A DNA stretch of 64,000 nt from Dracaena cambodiana (GCA_036321105.1 JAYEPQ010000002.1:53818087-53882086), one strand, 5' to 3'; positions 34,601-45,027 are shown, numbered from the stretch's first letter. Notes: generated from the letters alone by a model not told the origin. Made by a program: numbers and translations.

Positions 34601-36141
34601 ATTATTACTCCTTCCCTAGGTTGAGCTCTAAATTCTGCTGCCTCCTTGGTACTGCTGCCCCCGATGAATTCGAACTCCAGGTGATTCGGTATCTTGAAGA
34701 CAACGCTCCTCCTCCGACAATCAATAATTGCATGGAAGGTACTCAACCAATCCATTCCCAGTATCACATCAAATCCGTGGGTATCGATAACCAGGAAATT
34801 AGCATAAAATTCCCTTTTACAAATCACTACGGGGCACATTCTACACACTTGAGTAGAATCAATACCCCCATTACCCGTACTAATTCTCCATCTAATGTTT
34901 AGGTTTTCATAAGGTATGGCATGTCGTGTCACAAATGCAGAAGAAATAAAGCAGTGTGATGCTCCCGAGTCAAATAAAACGGATGCAGGTACATGATATA
35001 CTAGAATCATACCTGTCACCACATCATCGGACTTCTCCGCTTGCTCCGCAGTTAGATTATATGCTTGTCCACGTCCTTTATCCACTGTCATATTCTTCTT
35101 GGCCTGCTCATAAACTTTATTTTGAGGTGGAAGTGGTCGCCTATTCTGACTGCTGATTTGATCCTTGGGTGGTTGTTGTTGTTGGGATGCTGGAAGACGA
35201 GGCATTGGCCCCCTGTTGCTCCTTCGTGGGCAATCTCCGATCCTGTGTTCACTTGATCCACATGCTAGACATAAGTTGTTGGCATACCGACACTCCTTGA
35301 TAGTGTGTCCTGGCTTCTGGTAATGTGTGCAAGTGACCTTCTGTTGCGAAGACGTAACCAGCCGTTTCTCCGCATTCCTAGCTGAAGTTCCACCCAACAT
35401 TTGACTGGCCGACCTCTTGGGCGCAGAAGATTGAATCCTCCTCTCCTTATTTATTACTTGCTCTACATCCTGAGCTGCATCAATAACCTCCGCATAGGTC
35501 TCTATTCTGGAGGTTACTAAATATTTCTGGATATCTATCCTCAATCCCTGTTGGAAGCGATGAGCACGATCTGCCTCATTTGATACCATGTACGGCGCAA
35601 ATCGACTCAGACGGACAAACTCTGATGCATATTCCTCTACCGTCATCCCGGCCTGCCTCAAGTTGATGAATTGGTGCTCCATTTCCCTCCTGGCTGTTCT
35701 CGGAAAGAACCTCGCAAGGAAGCTTGTTGTGAAAGTTTCCCACGAGATCGGTTGGGATAGCCTGCTCTCCTCTGTTTGCCACCAAGCCCTTGCAATATTC
35801 GTTAATTGGATTTTGACGACATTCACTTTGTCGGCTTCAGGAATCCGAGCGGCCCTTAATAAGTCTTCCATCTGCATGAGCCACTGTTCAGCCTCCAAGG
35901 CTCCTACTGTTCCTGAGAAAGTAGCTGGATGAAGACGTCTGAAATCCGATATCCCTCCTGGACGCTGGTCCCTCGGTTCCGCCACACGATCTAGGGTTGC
36001 CATCACTCCCGCTCGAAAGGCTTTGGCCTGCTGTTGTTGCGCGTCGACCATCTTGCTAAGCAGTCCCAACATTTCATTAGCATCAACGGAGTTTGAGGTC
36101 GAACCGGAATTTCCCCCATTCCTATTAGTCTGACGGGCCAT
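31693..36141 (-). CDS. Gag-pol polyprotein of the Tekay-type chromovirus (1482 aa, intact)
   Basis: I take the Met at 36141 (MARQTNRNGG) as the start; the frame is open 36 codons further but that part is hydrophobic leader sequence unlike gag. Rough residues: gag core 65-230; zinc knuckles 271-304, the first degenerate (CTHYQKPGHTIKEC, Tyr for the second Cys), the second complete (CLACGSSEHRIGDC); protease FDSGASHC at 390 and ILGMDWL; RT 560-730 with YPLPRIDDLF and catalytic VFIDDILVYS; RNase H about 820-950 (YSDASGKGLGC, TDHKSLKYI, VPDALSRK); integrase about 1040-1300 with H-H-C-C, D (TMDFVTALP), D (SDRDARF) and E (GQSERTIQ); chromodomain about 1430-1480 (ILDRMEKTLKNK, EATWEREED). Length and order are normal. 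No frameshift or stop seen. Confidence 0.97.
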   Translation of the reverse strand: MARQTNRNGGNSGSTSNSVDANEMLGLLSKMVDAQQQQAKAFRAGVMATLDRVAEPRDQRPGGISDFRRLHPATFSGTVGALEAEQWLMQMEDLLRAARIPEADKVNVVKIQLTNIARAWWQTEESRLSQPISWETFTTSFLARFFPRTARREMEHQFINLRQAGMTVEEYASEFVRLSRFAPYMVSNEADRAHRFQQGLRIDIQKYLVTSRIETYAEVIDAAQDVEQVINKERRIQSSAPKRSASQMLGGTSARNAEKRLVTSSQQKVTCTHYQKPGHTIKECRYANNLCLACGSSEHRIGDCPRRSNRGPMPRLPASQQQQPPKDQISSQNRRPLPPQNKVYEQAKKNMTVDKGRGQAYNLTAEQAEKSDDVVTGMILVYHVPASVLFDSGASHCFISSAFVTRHAIPYENLNIRWRISTGNGGIDSTQVCRMCPVVICKREFYANFLVIDTHGFDVILGMDWLSTFHAIIDCRRRSVVFKIPNHLEFEFIGGSSTKEAAEFRAQPREGVIIQMDAIPADILVVSEFLDIFEDFSGLPPDRTVEFAIELLHGTTPISQAPYRMGPAELKEVKVQLDELEAKGFIRPSTSPWGAPVLLTGKKDGGKRLCIDYRGLNRVTIKNRYPLPRIDDLFDQLGGAKVFSKLDLKSGYHQVKVKESDIPKTAFRTRYGHFEFLVMPFGVTNAPAIFMNLMNRIFLPYLDKFVVVFIDDILVYSKTQEDHTKHLRIVLETLRKEKLYGKLSKCEFWLKSVSFLGHIISQEGISVDPGKVSAVKDWPIPKNVSEVRSFLGLAGYYRKFVQDFSKIAGPLTKLLRKGEKYDWTMECDAAFNELKRRLTTTPVLAVPEGTEGMVVYSDASGKGLGCVLMQRGRVIAYASRQLRPHEKNYPTHDLELAAVIFALKIWRHYLLGSRVEIYTDHKSLKYIFTQKELNMRQRRWLELMADYDINLQYHPGKVNVVPDALSRKPMAMVLTQQKELLEEIIKLELEIFLPGAKAQMLVLQLQPSLVEKIKEVQKDDPKLQRFRRQVEEGRRTDLCIHADGSLRFGNRLCVPKGEIRQEVLSEAHSSVYSIHPGGTKMYQDMKQCFWWHGMKREIAKFVSKCLTCQQVKAEHQRMPGLLQPLPIPEWKWERVTMDFVTALPRSPKGNNAIWVIVDRLTKVAHFIPFRIGQSTEILAEKYMREVVKLHGVPVSIVSDRDARFTSQFWKKLQDSLGSKLEFSTAYHPETDGQSERTIQTLEDMLRSCMLDFGGSWEDYLHLVEFAYNNSYQASIKMAPFEALYGRKCRSPLYWDDIGERKLLGPEIITQAVDKINLIRQHLRAAQDRQKNWADQRRRFLEFQVGDSVFLKVSPTRGVIRFGNRGKLSPRFIGPFQILERIGKVSYRLALPSTLEQVHNVFHVSQLKRYVHDEKHIVDYSELEIGPDLSYPEEPVSILDRMEKTLKNKVIPLVLISWNRHSNREATWEREEDIQERFPHLFE

Positions 36142-36358
36142 CCCTCTGAGGAACAATATAACGTAAGCATCACTTAAATAAACATAATAAAAGTAAATAG
36201 ATATACATAGAAAATCATATTTATGCATATATGTGTATAGTCGTATCAAACCTTAAATAGTTTAGTAAATTTAAACTATTATACTTATTTATTTATTTGC
36301 CGATTGTAATGATATTCAAGTTTGTTCAAATCACTTGAACAGACTTAAAGAAGCCTGG

Positions 36359-36370
36359 GCTCTGATACCA
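36359..36370 (-). promoter_or_regulatory. tRNA-iMet primer-binding site of the Tekay element
   Basis: The minus strand reads TGGTATCAGAGC two bases after the 5' LTR end. Confidence 0.97.
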
Positions 36371-36372
36371 CC

Positions 36373-39361
36373 TGTAACGCCCCACTTCCCGTAGTGTGAA
36401 AAGCTGGAACGTTCGGCGTCGAATGATAACTCGACGAGCCTCAAACAAAATATTACAGTCACCATTTACAATTTAATATGAATAACATGCAGAAACTAAA
36501 TGAGATTTCTCTTTATCAAAACAAAGCGATAATAAATTTCCTCCAATTAAAATTAACAAATGTCTCCATAGATAAATTCTTTCTGGAAAGAAAAGGACTG
36601 TCTCATATGAAACTAATTATAGCACCATGTGCACTTATTACATTTCTCTAAAAAGAAAGCGGCTAACAAAAGGAAGTAATCACTCCTGCAGATCTGCTTG
36701 TTCCTGGAAGTACAACATATCCTGTCCTGCCACTGGTGGATCTACCTCTTGATAGAGGTCTGCATCTGGTCATGCATAACCAGGATCGTCAGCAAAGCGA
36801 TCCAATATTAAATAATAAAGAACAATAAAAAAATAATGAATAATAATATCTCAATGTCAGGAACAATCATGCAAATGAAGGACAGAAGGTTTTACGTATT
36901 TATGCTTATCATTACTATTATTTTAATCGATATCTTTTAAATTTTTACAGTAATGTCTTTTAGTTCTGGTATTTGAAAATTCAGGAAATATGAATGTAGC
37001 CGGGCTGAACGCATCCCCGTCTACCCCCGGGAAAACGGAACAGTAATTGATCGGAGCCTATCCCGATCCTCCCAAAAATGGGAAACAGTGGCGCAGTAAT
37101 TTGATCGGAGCCTATCCCGATCCTCCCACAAGTGGGAAACAGTGGCACAGTACAGTTACGTTCAGCCATCTAATTCATACAAACCTAAATTTTTCCCCAA
37201 ATCCCCAGTGTATATCAAGTTCGGTGTTAATTATCAATTTCAATATAATTTATGATCTCAGTAAATTTCAGTTCAGTATGTAGATTGGTGATAATAATTA
37301 GAGTTCAGTGAACAGTAACAATATCAGTGACAATATAACGTTGCGGTAATTTAATTATCTATCACCAATCTTATACAATAACAATTTGCATTTATACGGT
37401 GTCTTTTCGGGCTTTATTTCCAATATGATGTATAATAAAGTGATTTACAATATAGGAAAAATGGGGCTCACTACTAAATATGTGTGCATTTAGAATTTCC
37501 TAAAGTTGACTTATCATTGCAAGGAGAAAGAGAAGCAGCAGTAGCCGAAACAGGCAAAAAAAAGAAGAAAAAGTAGAATTACTAAATGCGCACCCCATTC
37601 TATATAGTAGAGTAAATTACAGTATAGAGAAAGTAGTGTTCACTAGTAAAATATGTGCTCAGTTAGAATTTCCTAAAAGTTGCTGCAGGTATTCTAAATG
37701 CGCACCACATACTAGATAATAAAGTGGTTTACAACATAGGGGAAATAGTGTTCACTAGTGAAATGGGTGCTCACTTAGAATTTCCTAAGTTTCCTTGAAA
37801 CTGCAGCCAAACAGGGAAAGGAGAAGAGAAGCAGCAGCAGGCGCAGAAGCAGAAAGGAAAAGAAGGAGAAGGAGAAGAAGAAACACAAGTAGGTGCGGAA
37901 GTGGAAGCCGAAGAAGAAGAGGAAGATGCGGAAGCGGAGCCGAAGAAGAAGAAGAAGAGAAAGATGCGGAAGCAGGTGCAGAAGCGGAGGCGGAAGAAGA
38001 AGAAGAAGATGCGGAAACGGGACCGAAGAAGGAGCACAAGAAGACGCGGAAACGGAGCCGAAGGAGGAGCACAAGAAGATGCGGAAACGGAGCCGAAGAA
38101 GGAGCACAAGAAGACGCGGAAACGGAGCCGAAGGAGGAGCACAAGAAGATGCAGAAACGGAGTCGAAGAAGGAGCACAAGAAGACGCGGAAACGGAGCCG
38201 AAGGAGGAGCACAAGAAGATGCGGAAACGGAGCCGAAGAAGGAGCACGCGGAGCCGAAGAAGAAGGTGAAGAAGGCGCGAAAGAAGGAGCAGCAGCCGCA
38301 GAATTAGAAAAGAAGAAGAAGAAGAAGAAGAAGCACATGCGCAAGTGGGACAGGAAGCGGAAGTGGAAAAGGAAGTACAAGAAGATACGGAAGTGGAAGT
38401 GGAAGTGGAAGTGAAAAAGAAACACAAGCAGACGCGGAAATGAAAACGGAAGAAGCACAGGGAGATGAGTGTTTGCTAGTAACATGAATGTTTGATTTAC
38501 ATAATTGCATCCATACAAAAAAATTAAAGGAACAACAATAAGAAGAAGAAGCAGATAAATAGATTGCAAGCATATGGAGACAGTATCATGCAGCCAGAGG
38601 CACTAATGCTTCCGTCGTCAAAGAGGAGGTCGTACACAATTCACCAGAGAGGAACAATTCACCAGAGAGGAAGAGTTGAGTGCGCGTACCAAACCCTAGC
38701 TCTACTCCAATCTATAAAACCTTATAGGCATCGAAGAAATTTATCCTAATGACAATTTATTTGACTGTCTAATCAAGCAAGCCGACAATGGTAAAAATTC
38801 AAATTTTATTTTTGTCAAATATACCTTCGTCTGGAACAAATTAATATAAATATTCTAGTCAATCACAATTGTAAAATTCATATGACTAACTTTAACAAAA
38901 TCTATAGGACTATTTTCTTATTTAATATTTATGCATCTAAATAAAATAGGAACTTATATAAAAAAGCAAGCATAGCATGTTAAGTGAGTTTAAAAACTCA
39001 CTTTTAATTGAGTCGCCTCCCCCTTCCCTTTTCTTTTCTGAACTGCGTTCCTCTTCCTCTTCCCGTACGTCCTGAGATTTCCAGCGTTCCAGAATAGAAG
39101 AGAGGTGAGAACAGATTTTTAGATCCTTATTTATCTTTAGGTTAGGATATAATCTATTTGGTTGAGATCCAACAAACGAATCTTTTTCGGATGAGATTGA
39201 TATCCCTCCGACTGTTTAGATTTCCCTCCAACAACCCCATTATATTTTTTTTATATTTTAATTATTATTTTTTTTTTTTCAGATTTTTAATTTAATTCAG
39301 TTTAATTAATTTATTTATTTATTTATTTTGAAGTGAAATAACACAATGAAAAGTGGCCGTT
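36373..39361 (-). repeat. 5' LTR of the Tekay element (~2989 bp, outer end trimmed)
   Basis: Nearly identical to 28435-31620. Visible differences include ccggg/ccgga near 37028, cgggc/cggac near 37409, tacagt/taagt near 37617, atatgtg/ataagtg near 37652, and two changes in one array unit near 38153 and 38162. Its purine array (37815-38465) has about half the 35-bp units. The outer end reads aagtggccgt then host sequence, lacking the final taca. Confidence 0.95.
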
Positions 39362-39512
39362 TCATGGTTTTTGAAGACCATTTGTTCTTTCATCAAGTGG
39401 ATAAAAATGTTGTATTCACAAAAAAGTTGTTAATTTTAGTCAACTTGATGAAAACCAAATCAAAACTAAAATCTAAGAAATTGGATATGAGTGAACCCAA
39501 GAGGGTCAAGAT
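39361..39512 (+). repeat. 152-bp direct repeat flanking the Tekay element, right copy
   Basis: Identical to 28283-28434; after it the sequence continues cataatccaaaag, the natural continuation of the block interrupted by the element. Confidence 0.95.
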
Positions 39513-39947
39513 CATAATCCAAAAGAAAATGTTTTAAAAAACTATTAGAGATAGAAGAAATGAACTGCAGCTCAGATAAGTTATATGAGGCGACAGCTCA
39601 TTTTCATTTTTCTCATATATATATCTGTGTGTGTGTGGAAAAAGTGTATCTAAGGTGACACCATATGGAGTTGTTCATGACAGAACTCTAAATCTCAACA
39701 TAAATAGTGTTTATGAAAGATCCAAATAGTTAATTGTGATCTTACAATCAATATTTAATTTCTATACATAGAGTATGGAAATTACAATCAATAGTTTGTA
39801 TTGTTCACATACATTCTCTATACTGAGATTTAGGATGCTTTCATAGTTAACTCCCAATGACATTACCTTAGGTACACCACTCCCTATGTATGTGTGTATG
39901 TATATATATATATATGTGTGTATGTGTGTGTACGTATGTGTATATAT
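39513..39947. repeat. Right half of microsatellite-associated block, with an inverted pair of conserved ends
   Basis: 39513-39640 completes copy A. After (tg)n, two conserved ends face each other: 39650-39755 (plus) and 39775-39895 (minus), imperfect inverted copies (gtgtatctaaggtgac... versus gtgtacctaaggtaat... on the other strand) with about 100-bp arms. A (TA/TG)n tract (39890-39947) follows, in which the second Tat element sits. The arms share a peptide-like pattern (LNL.I..V.E), hinting at a coding origin, but are too short to identify. Confidence 0.55.
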
Positions 39948-41000
39948 TATTGGCGGAATTTTCTTTTTGAGGGGCATCCACGAATATAAACTAAGGAAAA
40001 ATTAAAACATAACCTTCACAGAGTTGTGTTTTCTAGAAACAAAAAACCAAGATGCGATTTTGATTTGCAAACTTTATAAAAAGTGTGGGCCCTGCAGGGT
40101 CTCATCATCGCGCCCAAACATATTATGCAAACAACGAACATGCCATCACAACAAAGCTGCAAATCTAAAGTTTGAGATTTGCAGTTCAGTAAAGCAGCAA
40201 ATCTAAAGTTTAAGATTCGCAACCTAACGAAAATGCAAATTTAAAGTCTGAGATCTGCGTTCCAGTTATAATCCAAAGGAGTCGCGGATCTAAAGTTTGA
40301 GATCCGTGTTTCAATTGTAATCACACCAAAACTGTGAATCTAAAGTTTGAGGTTCGTATTCCAGTTACAGTCCGAAGGAACCACGAATCTAAAGTCTGAA
40401 ATCTGTATTCCGTTGGAAAATTAAAGAAGCCGCGAATCAAAATTTTGAGATCCACGTTCTGGCTGTAATCTAGAAGAACCGTGTATCTAAAGTTTGAGAT
40501 TCGAATTTCAATTGCGGTTTAAAGGAAACGAGAATCTAAATATTGAGATTTGCTTTCTGTATTTCAGTTACGATCCAGAGGATTAAAGATGTCGGTTACA
40601 AATTTTAGAGATTTAATACAAATCTACTAGGCCAAAAGGTAAGAAATTAATTCTCAGATTGTGGAGGCCAACAATTGGACAATTATATTAACTTAAAAGT
40701 CTCCAAACCTCTATAAACAGTATGAGCCAAGGCGGAAAAGGCATCTGGAGATCAATATTAAAAAAAAACTGTTTTCATTCAAGTGTTGGTGCTATCTAAA
40801 ACTCAAAATCTTTGCCAACTAGAATTTTATACAGAGGATCAATGGAGAGCAGGATCATCCTCCACAGCTACTCTGGAGCCCAGTTTTAAACAAAGAGGAA
40901 ATTAGATTTTTCTCATTTTCTATAAACGAAAAATGTTCATAATTGTAATCTTTTATTGAGAATTTTCAATAAAAAATCATTTACAATTTTATGGTGAGGA
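39948..41000 (+). repeat. 5' LTR of the second Tat element
   Basis: Starts tattggcggaattttc (TG decayed to TA; partner tgttggtgaaattttc) and ends ggtgagga (partner ggcgaaca). The whole length aligns with 43686-44722. Its middle (about 40140-40560) is a tandem array of hairpin units. Confidence 0.85.
40140..40560. repeat. Hairpin tandem array in the 5' LTR (unit ~50 bp)
   Basis: About nine units, each with the inverted pair cgaatct ... agattcg around a loop of aaagtttg or a close variant, separated by about 25 bp resembling ttccagttataatccaaagg. Substitutions are mostly C/T and G/A, and arms often change in step. Confidence 0.85.
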
Positions 41001-41245
41001 GAAAATTTGCAACTCCACTCTTGATGCCTATCATCACTGATGATAAGCTTGTAGCTCAATTTGATAAAATTTCAGTTGGCAGCATGGTCAAATCATTCAT
41101 CATTGAGTTCGATCAGGAGAAATATAAAGAATTCCTCACCTCTGACTCCATAAGCCCTAATTCCTTACAGAAATGCTGTAATACTTCTAACAACTCAGCC
41201 TCTAAAGAGGTTTTAAAGACAACAGTCCAATCAAAAGACTCCTAA
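40991..41245 (+). pseudogene. Leader ORF relic of the second Tat element
   Basis: An 84-aa open frame overlapping the LTR end and primer site. Its LVAQFDKI and EFDQEKYKEFLTSDS resemble the leader peptide at 9755-10005, so both elements descend from a source with the same N-terminal ORF. The ATG at 40991 lies inside the LTR end, so the true start is uncertain. It is cut by the internal deletion. Confidence 0.5.
41006..41025 (+). promoter_or_regulatory. Decayed primer-binding site of the second Tat element
   Basis: TTTGCAACTCCACTCTTGAT resembles the Ogre/Tat-type site TTTGGCGACTCCGCTGGGGA with several changes, several of them G to A as expected of methylated CpG decay, five bases after the inferred LTR end. 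Confidence 0.6.
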
Positions 41246-41464
41246 GACCATTCTGGTCCTAAAGGAAATCATGTCCTTCACCAGCACAAAACTCAAGGTT
41301 TGTTCCAATCAAGACCCATGAGGATCTCCTCGAGAAGATGGATCAGGAACCCCATAATAAGGGGAATTGACCATTTTCTGATTGTTAAAAAGATGACTTA
41401 GAAAACAAAGTTTCTCTCACCCCCACGATGAGAAGGAACTTCCGAAGAAATATATTCAACAAGA

Positions 41465-41930
41465 AACTGCTGAAGTAAATGTTGTTGTAGATGATGTATG
41501 ACAATTTTTCTTTGATGATGCTTCTAAAATGGGATCTCAAGGAAAGATAGCAGCAGGAGGGGGGTTGTTGTTTCTCCCTATAACCATATTATTCCTAGAG
41601 CATATTCATTGACAAGTTCATGTTCTAATAATGTTGCTGAATACAATGACCTAATGGTTGGTTTAAAAATAGCCAAATAGCTGTGGTAAATTATTTAGAA
41701 GTATATGGAGATTCTCAACTTGTTATAAACCAAGTTAGAGGAGAATATGAAGTCAAAAATGAAGATCTGTTGCCATATTACTTAGCAGTAATAAAAATAC
41801 TGATAACTTTAATGGTTTCTATATTAGTCATGTACCGCATCACCAGAATGATTATGCAGATGCACTAGCTTCCTTGGCTGCTACTTTAGCATTATCCAGA
41901 AACGCTAGCAAACATATAACAGTGGGAAGT
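41465..41930 (+). pseudogene. Archaeal-type RNase H fragment
   Basis: FFFDDASK, then in shifted frames NNVAEYNDL, GDSQLVINQVRGEYEVK and ADALASLAATLAL, equivalent to the aRNH at 3110-4108. The acidic positions are present but frameshifted relative to each other. Confidence 0.85.
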
Positions 41931-41984
41931 AGAGAATTGTTTTACCTAGAGTATGAGCTTGAGGTGGAACTAAAGTCAGATAAG

Positions 41985-43285
41985 AAACAAGAAGCTGATG
42001 AAGTATATGCTCTTGAGTCTAATCTTGAACCTAGAGACTAGCGATTTCCTTACATAGATTATGTTCTTTACGGTATTGCCAAAAGATCCTAAAGAAGCAG
42101 AAGCAATTCGAAGAAAAGCTGTTCGATTTTATTACAATACTGAACTTCAGGCATCGTATAGAAAATCTTATGATGGGATTTTACTTCATTGTCTTTCTAA
42201 TAAAGAAGCTCAAGAAGCACTTGAAGAAGCTCATGGTGGCATTTGGGGAGCACATTAATTAGGGCCAAAACTCTGGGATAGACTTTGAAGAATGGGTTAT
42301 TATTGGCCCAAAATGATGACAGATGCAGTCATTTATGCTAAGAAATGTAGAGCCTGTCAAAAACATGCAGACTTCATACATCAAGCTTCGGAGTATTTAT
42401 ACCCAACGGCTATATCATGACAATTTGAGCAATGGGGAATGGACATTATTGGATCAAACTCCTCGCCTTCAACGAGGGGCCATTGATTTATATTGGCTAT
42501 AACAGATTACTTCTCAAAGTGGACTGAAACTATTGCTTTAACTAAAGTAAAATCTTCAAATGTGATTAAATTCATCAAACATCATGTTATATACCGCTTT
42601 AGAGTACCTAGGAGAATGATAACGGACCTTAGTTTGTGAGTCAGTCATTCTCTAGATTTTGCAATAAGTATCGAGTTGAAAGTATAGCTTCGTCTCCTTA
42701 CTATCCCGCAGCCAATGGTTTGACAGAAGCTTTCAATAAAACTATTGTGAAGCTTCTTAAAAATTTCATTTCATCCAACCAATGAGATTGGGATGAAAAG
42801 CTTGGAGAATGTCCTTGAGCTTATCGAACTACTGTCAGAACTCCTACAAATGCTACGCTACTTTTTTTATTGTATGGGTCTGAAGCAGTATTACCCATGG
42901 AAATTCAGGTTCTCTCATTACTGGTCATGATAGCAACCAAAATGACACAAGAAGAAAGATATCGATAAAGACTTCTGGAGTTAGAAACTCTTGATGATAA
43001 GCGTTTGGAAGCTTAGCAAAGTATTGAAATGTACCAAGTGCGAATCTCCAAAACCTTTAATAAAAAGGTTAAATAGAGAACTTTCAAGAAAGAAGATCGG
43101 TTTCTTTCAGTACGAAGACCAATCATAACTAATCAAAAATTTAAAGGAAAGTTCCAGCCAAAGTGGGAAGGACCCGTTGTCATTGATACAGTCTATTCAA
43201 ATGGTGCATATCATTTGGCAAAATCGAATGGTGATAAAATAATGATACCAATCAATGAAAAATTTCTGAAGAAATATTATTCCTA
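41985..43285 (+). pseudogene. Integrase fragment of the second Tat element
   Basis: 42061-42258 is open and covers the integrase lead-in (FYYNTELQASYRKSYDGILL). Then GYYWPKMMTDAV, CRACQ, WGMDIIG and ITDYFSKW follow the order seen at 1807-3100. The last part ends with GKFQPKWEGP, AYHLAKSNGD and KKYYS. Stops (e.g. after GAH at 42258) and frameshifts break it. Confidence 0.9.
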
Positions 43286-43685
43286 ACTTTCAATTAAAAG
43301 GCTAAAAAAAATGCCGCGAACTTGTTCTTCTTTAAGATTCCTGATTCAAGAATTAGAATTTCCTAAATACATGAATTTCATAAAGTCGCATTGTAAGAAA
43401 CTCAGAAAACATCTCGGTCTCTATGCCAGAAAAAGTGGTAACTTTCCAGATATATCGCATAAAGCGTGATATCTGCAGCTCTAATACAGAGTCGTGCTCT
43501 ATGCAAAAGTGCGAGATCCGCAGCTCTAATACAGAGTCATGCATTTATCAAAAAACTCAAAATTCGCAATTCTGATACAAAGTCGTATTTCCTCTCAAAA
43601 TGTGAACATTGCATTTCGGCCAAAATTATCCATAGTATTTCAAAACACTTCTAACATGCAGTTTTGAAAACTTTGGAGGGAGTTT
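43286..43685 (+). other. Short 3' region with repeat and polypurine tract
   Basis: Contains about three copies of a 50-bp unit with gcagctctaatacagagtc (43465-43580) and a purine run ggagggag at 43675-43682 just before the 3' LTR, the likely polypurine tract. Confidence 0.6.
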
Positions 43686-44722
43686 TGTTGGTGAAATTTT
43701 CTTTATGAGGGGGATCCGCAAATATAAACTAAGGAAAGATTAAAACATAACCTTCGCAGAGTTGTGTTTTCTAAAAAAAATCAAGATGCAATTTAGATTC
43801 GCAAATTTTATAAAAAGAGTGGGCCCTGCAGGGTCTCATCATAGCGCTCAAGCATGTATGCAAACAGTGAACATGCAATCACAACAAAGCTGCGAATCTA
43901 AAGTTTGTGATTCGCAGTCCAGTAAAGCCGCAAATCTAAAGTTTCAAATTCGCAGTCTAATGAAACCGCAAATTTAAAGTCTGAGATCCGCATTCCAATT
44001 ATAATCTAAAAGAACCACGAATCTAAAGTTTGAGATTAATCACACCAAAGCTACGAATCTAAAGGTTGAGATTCACATTGCAGTTGCAGTCCGAAGGAAC
44101 CGCAAATCTCAAGTCTGAAATACGTATTCCATTGGAAAATTAAAGAAGCCGCGAATCTAAATTTTGAGATCCGCATTCCGGCTGTAATCTAGAAGAACCG
44201 CGAATCTAAAGTTTGAGATTTACATTCCAATTGTGGTTTAAAGGAAATGCAAATCTAAAAATTGAGATTTGCATTTTACATTTCAGTTACGATTCAGAGG
44301 ATTAAAGACATCGGTTATAAATTCTAGAGATTTAATACAAATCTACCAAACCAAAAGGTGAGAAATTAATTCTCAGATCGTGGAGGCCAACACTTGGACA
44401 GTTATATCAACTCAGACGTCTCCAAATCTCTAAAAATAGCACGAGCCAAAGCAGAAAAAGGCATCTAGAGATCAGTATTAAAAAAAAGAGCATTTTCGTT
44501 CAAGTGTTGGTACTATCAAAAGCTCAAAATTTTTGCCAACTAAAATTTTATATAGAGGGTCAACAGAGAGCAGGATTGTCCTCCATAGCTATTCTAGAGC
44601 CCAGTTTTAAATAAAGAGGGAATTAGATTTTCCTCATCTTCTGTAAAATGAAAAACCGATCATAATTGTAATCTTTTATTCAGAATTTTCAATAAAAAAT
44701 CATTTACAATTTATGGCGAACA
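43686..44722 (+). repeat. 3' LTR of the second Tat element
   Basis: Starts tgttggtgaaattttc and ends gcgaaca, then (ta)n. A perfect hairpin with 9-bp arms ctgcgaatc/gattcgcag is at 43890-43917, the best preserved unit of the array (43870-44285). Confidence 0.88.
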
Positions 44723-45027
44723 TATATATATATATGTATATGTATATGTACACATACACACATACACAGACACATATATATAAGAATAATGAAATTGAGC
44801 CGCCAACTTACATAAGTTATCTGAACTGTGCTCGATTTCCATTATCTCTAATAATTCTTTTAAAAATTTTCTTTTGGATTATGATCTCGACCCCCTAGGG
44901 TTTATTCATACTTAATTTTTTGAGTTTTAGTTTTAATTTGATCCTCCATCAAATAAATACAAAATTAACTATTTTCGGTGAATATAATATTTTGTATCTA
45001 TACATGTATATACACATACATGCATGC
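44723..45027 (-). repeat. Microsatellite tract plus inverted copy B of the associated block
   Basis: After (ta)n and (ca)n (44723-44782), 44785-45020 is the reverse complement, with about 20-25% difference, of copy A (28201-28434 joined to 39513-39640): cttttggattatgatct, gttttagttttaatttgat and ccatcaa are shared. Copy A and copy B thus face each other across the second Tat element. Confidence 0.55.

Larger units (their letters stand above)
28435..39361 (-). mobile_element. Complete, young Tekay/Del-type chromovirus (Ty3/gypsy)
   Basis: A full element on the minus strand: 5' LTR (36373-39361), iMet primer site, one uninterrupted gag-pol frame with C-terminal chromodomain, polypurine tract, 3' LTR (28435-31620). 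The LTRs differ by only a handful of substitutions outside a tandem array, so insertion is recent. The 5' LTR lacks its last bases (taca; the junction reads ggccgt|ttcatgg), and the element is flanked by a 152-bp duplication rather than 5 bp. gag-pol looks intact, so the element may still supply proteins. Confidence 0.95.
39948..44722 (+). mobile_element. Second Tat-lineage element, internally deleted
   Basis: Two LTRs of about 1.04-1.05 kb (39948-41000 and 43686-44722) enclose about 2.7 kb. Inside are a primer site, the start of the leader ORF, the archaeal-type RNase H and integrase. Gag, protease, RT and the first RNase H are missing, a clean internal deletion between about 41250 and 41460. 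It lies in a (TA/TG)n tract; tatat flanks both ends, consistent with a 5-bp target duplication but not diagnostic there. All coding parts have stops. Confidence 0.88.

Noticed and set aside
32528..35932. Plus-strand frames of 60-114 codons
   Set aside because: Antisense shadows of the intact gag-pol.
40140..44285. CRISPR-like look of regularly spaced palindromic repeats
   Set aside because: Plant nuclear context, strongly diverged units, spacers alike between units, and identical placement in both LTRs; an LTR repeat, not CRISPR.
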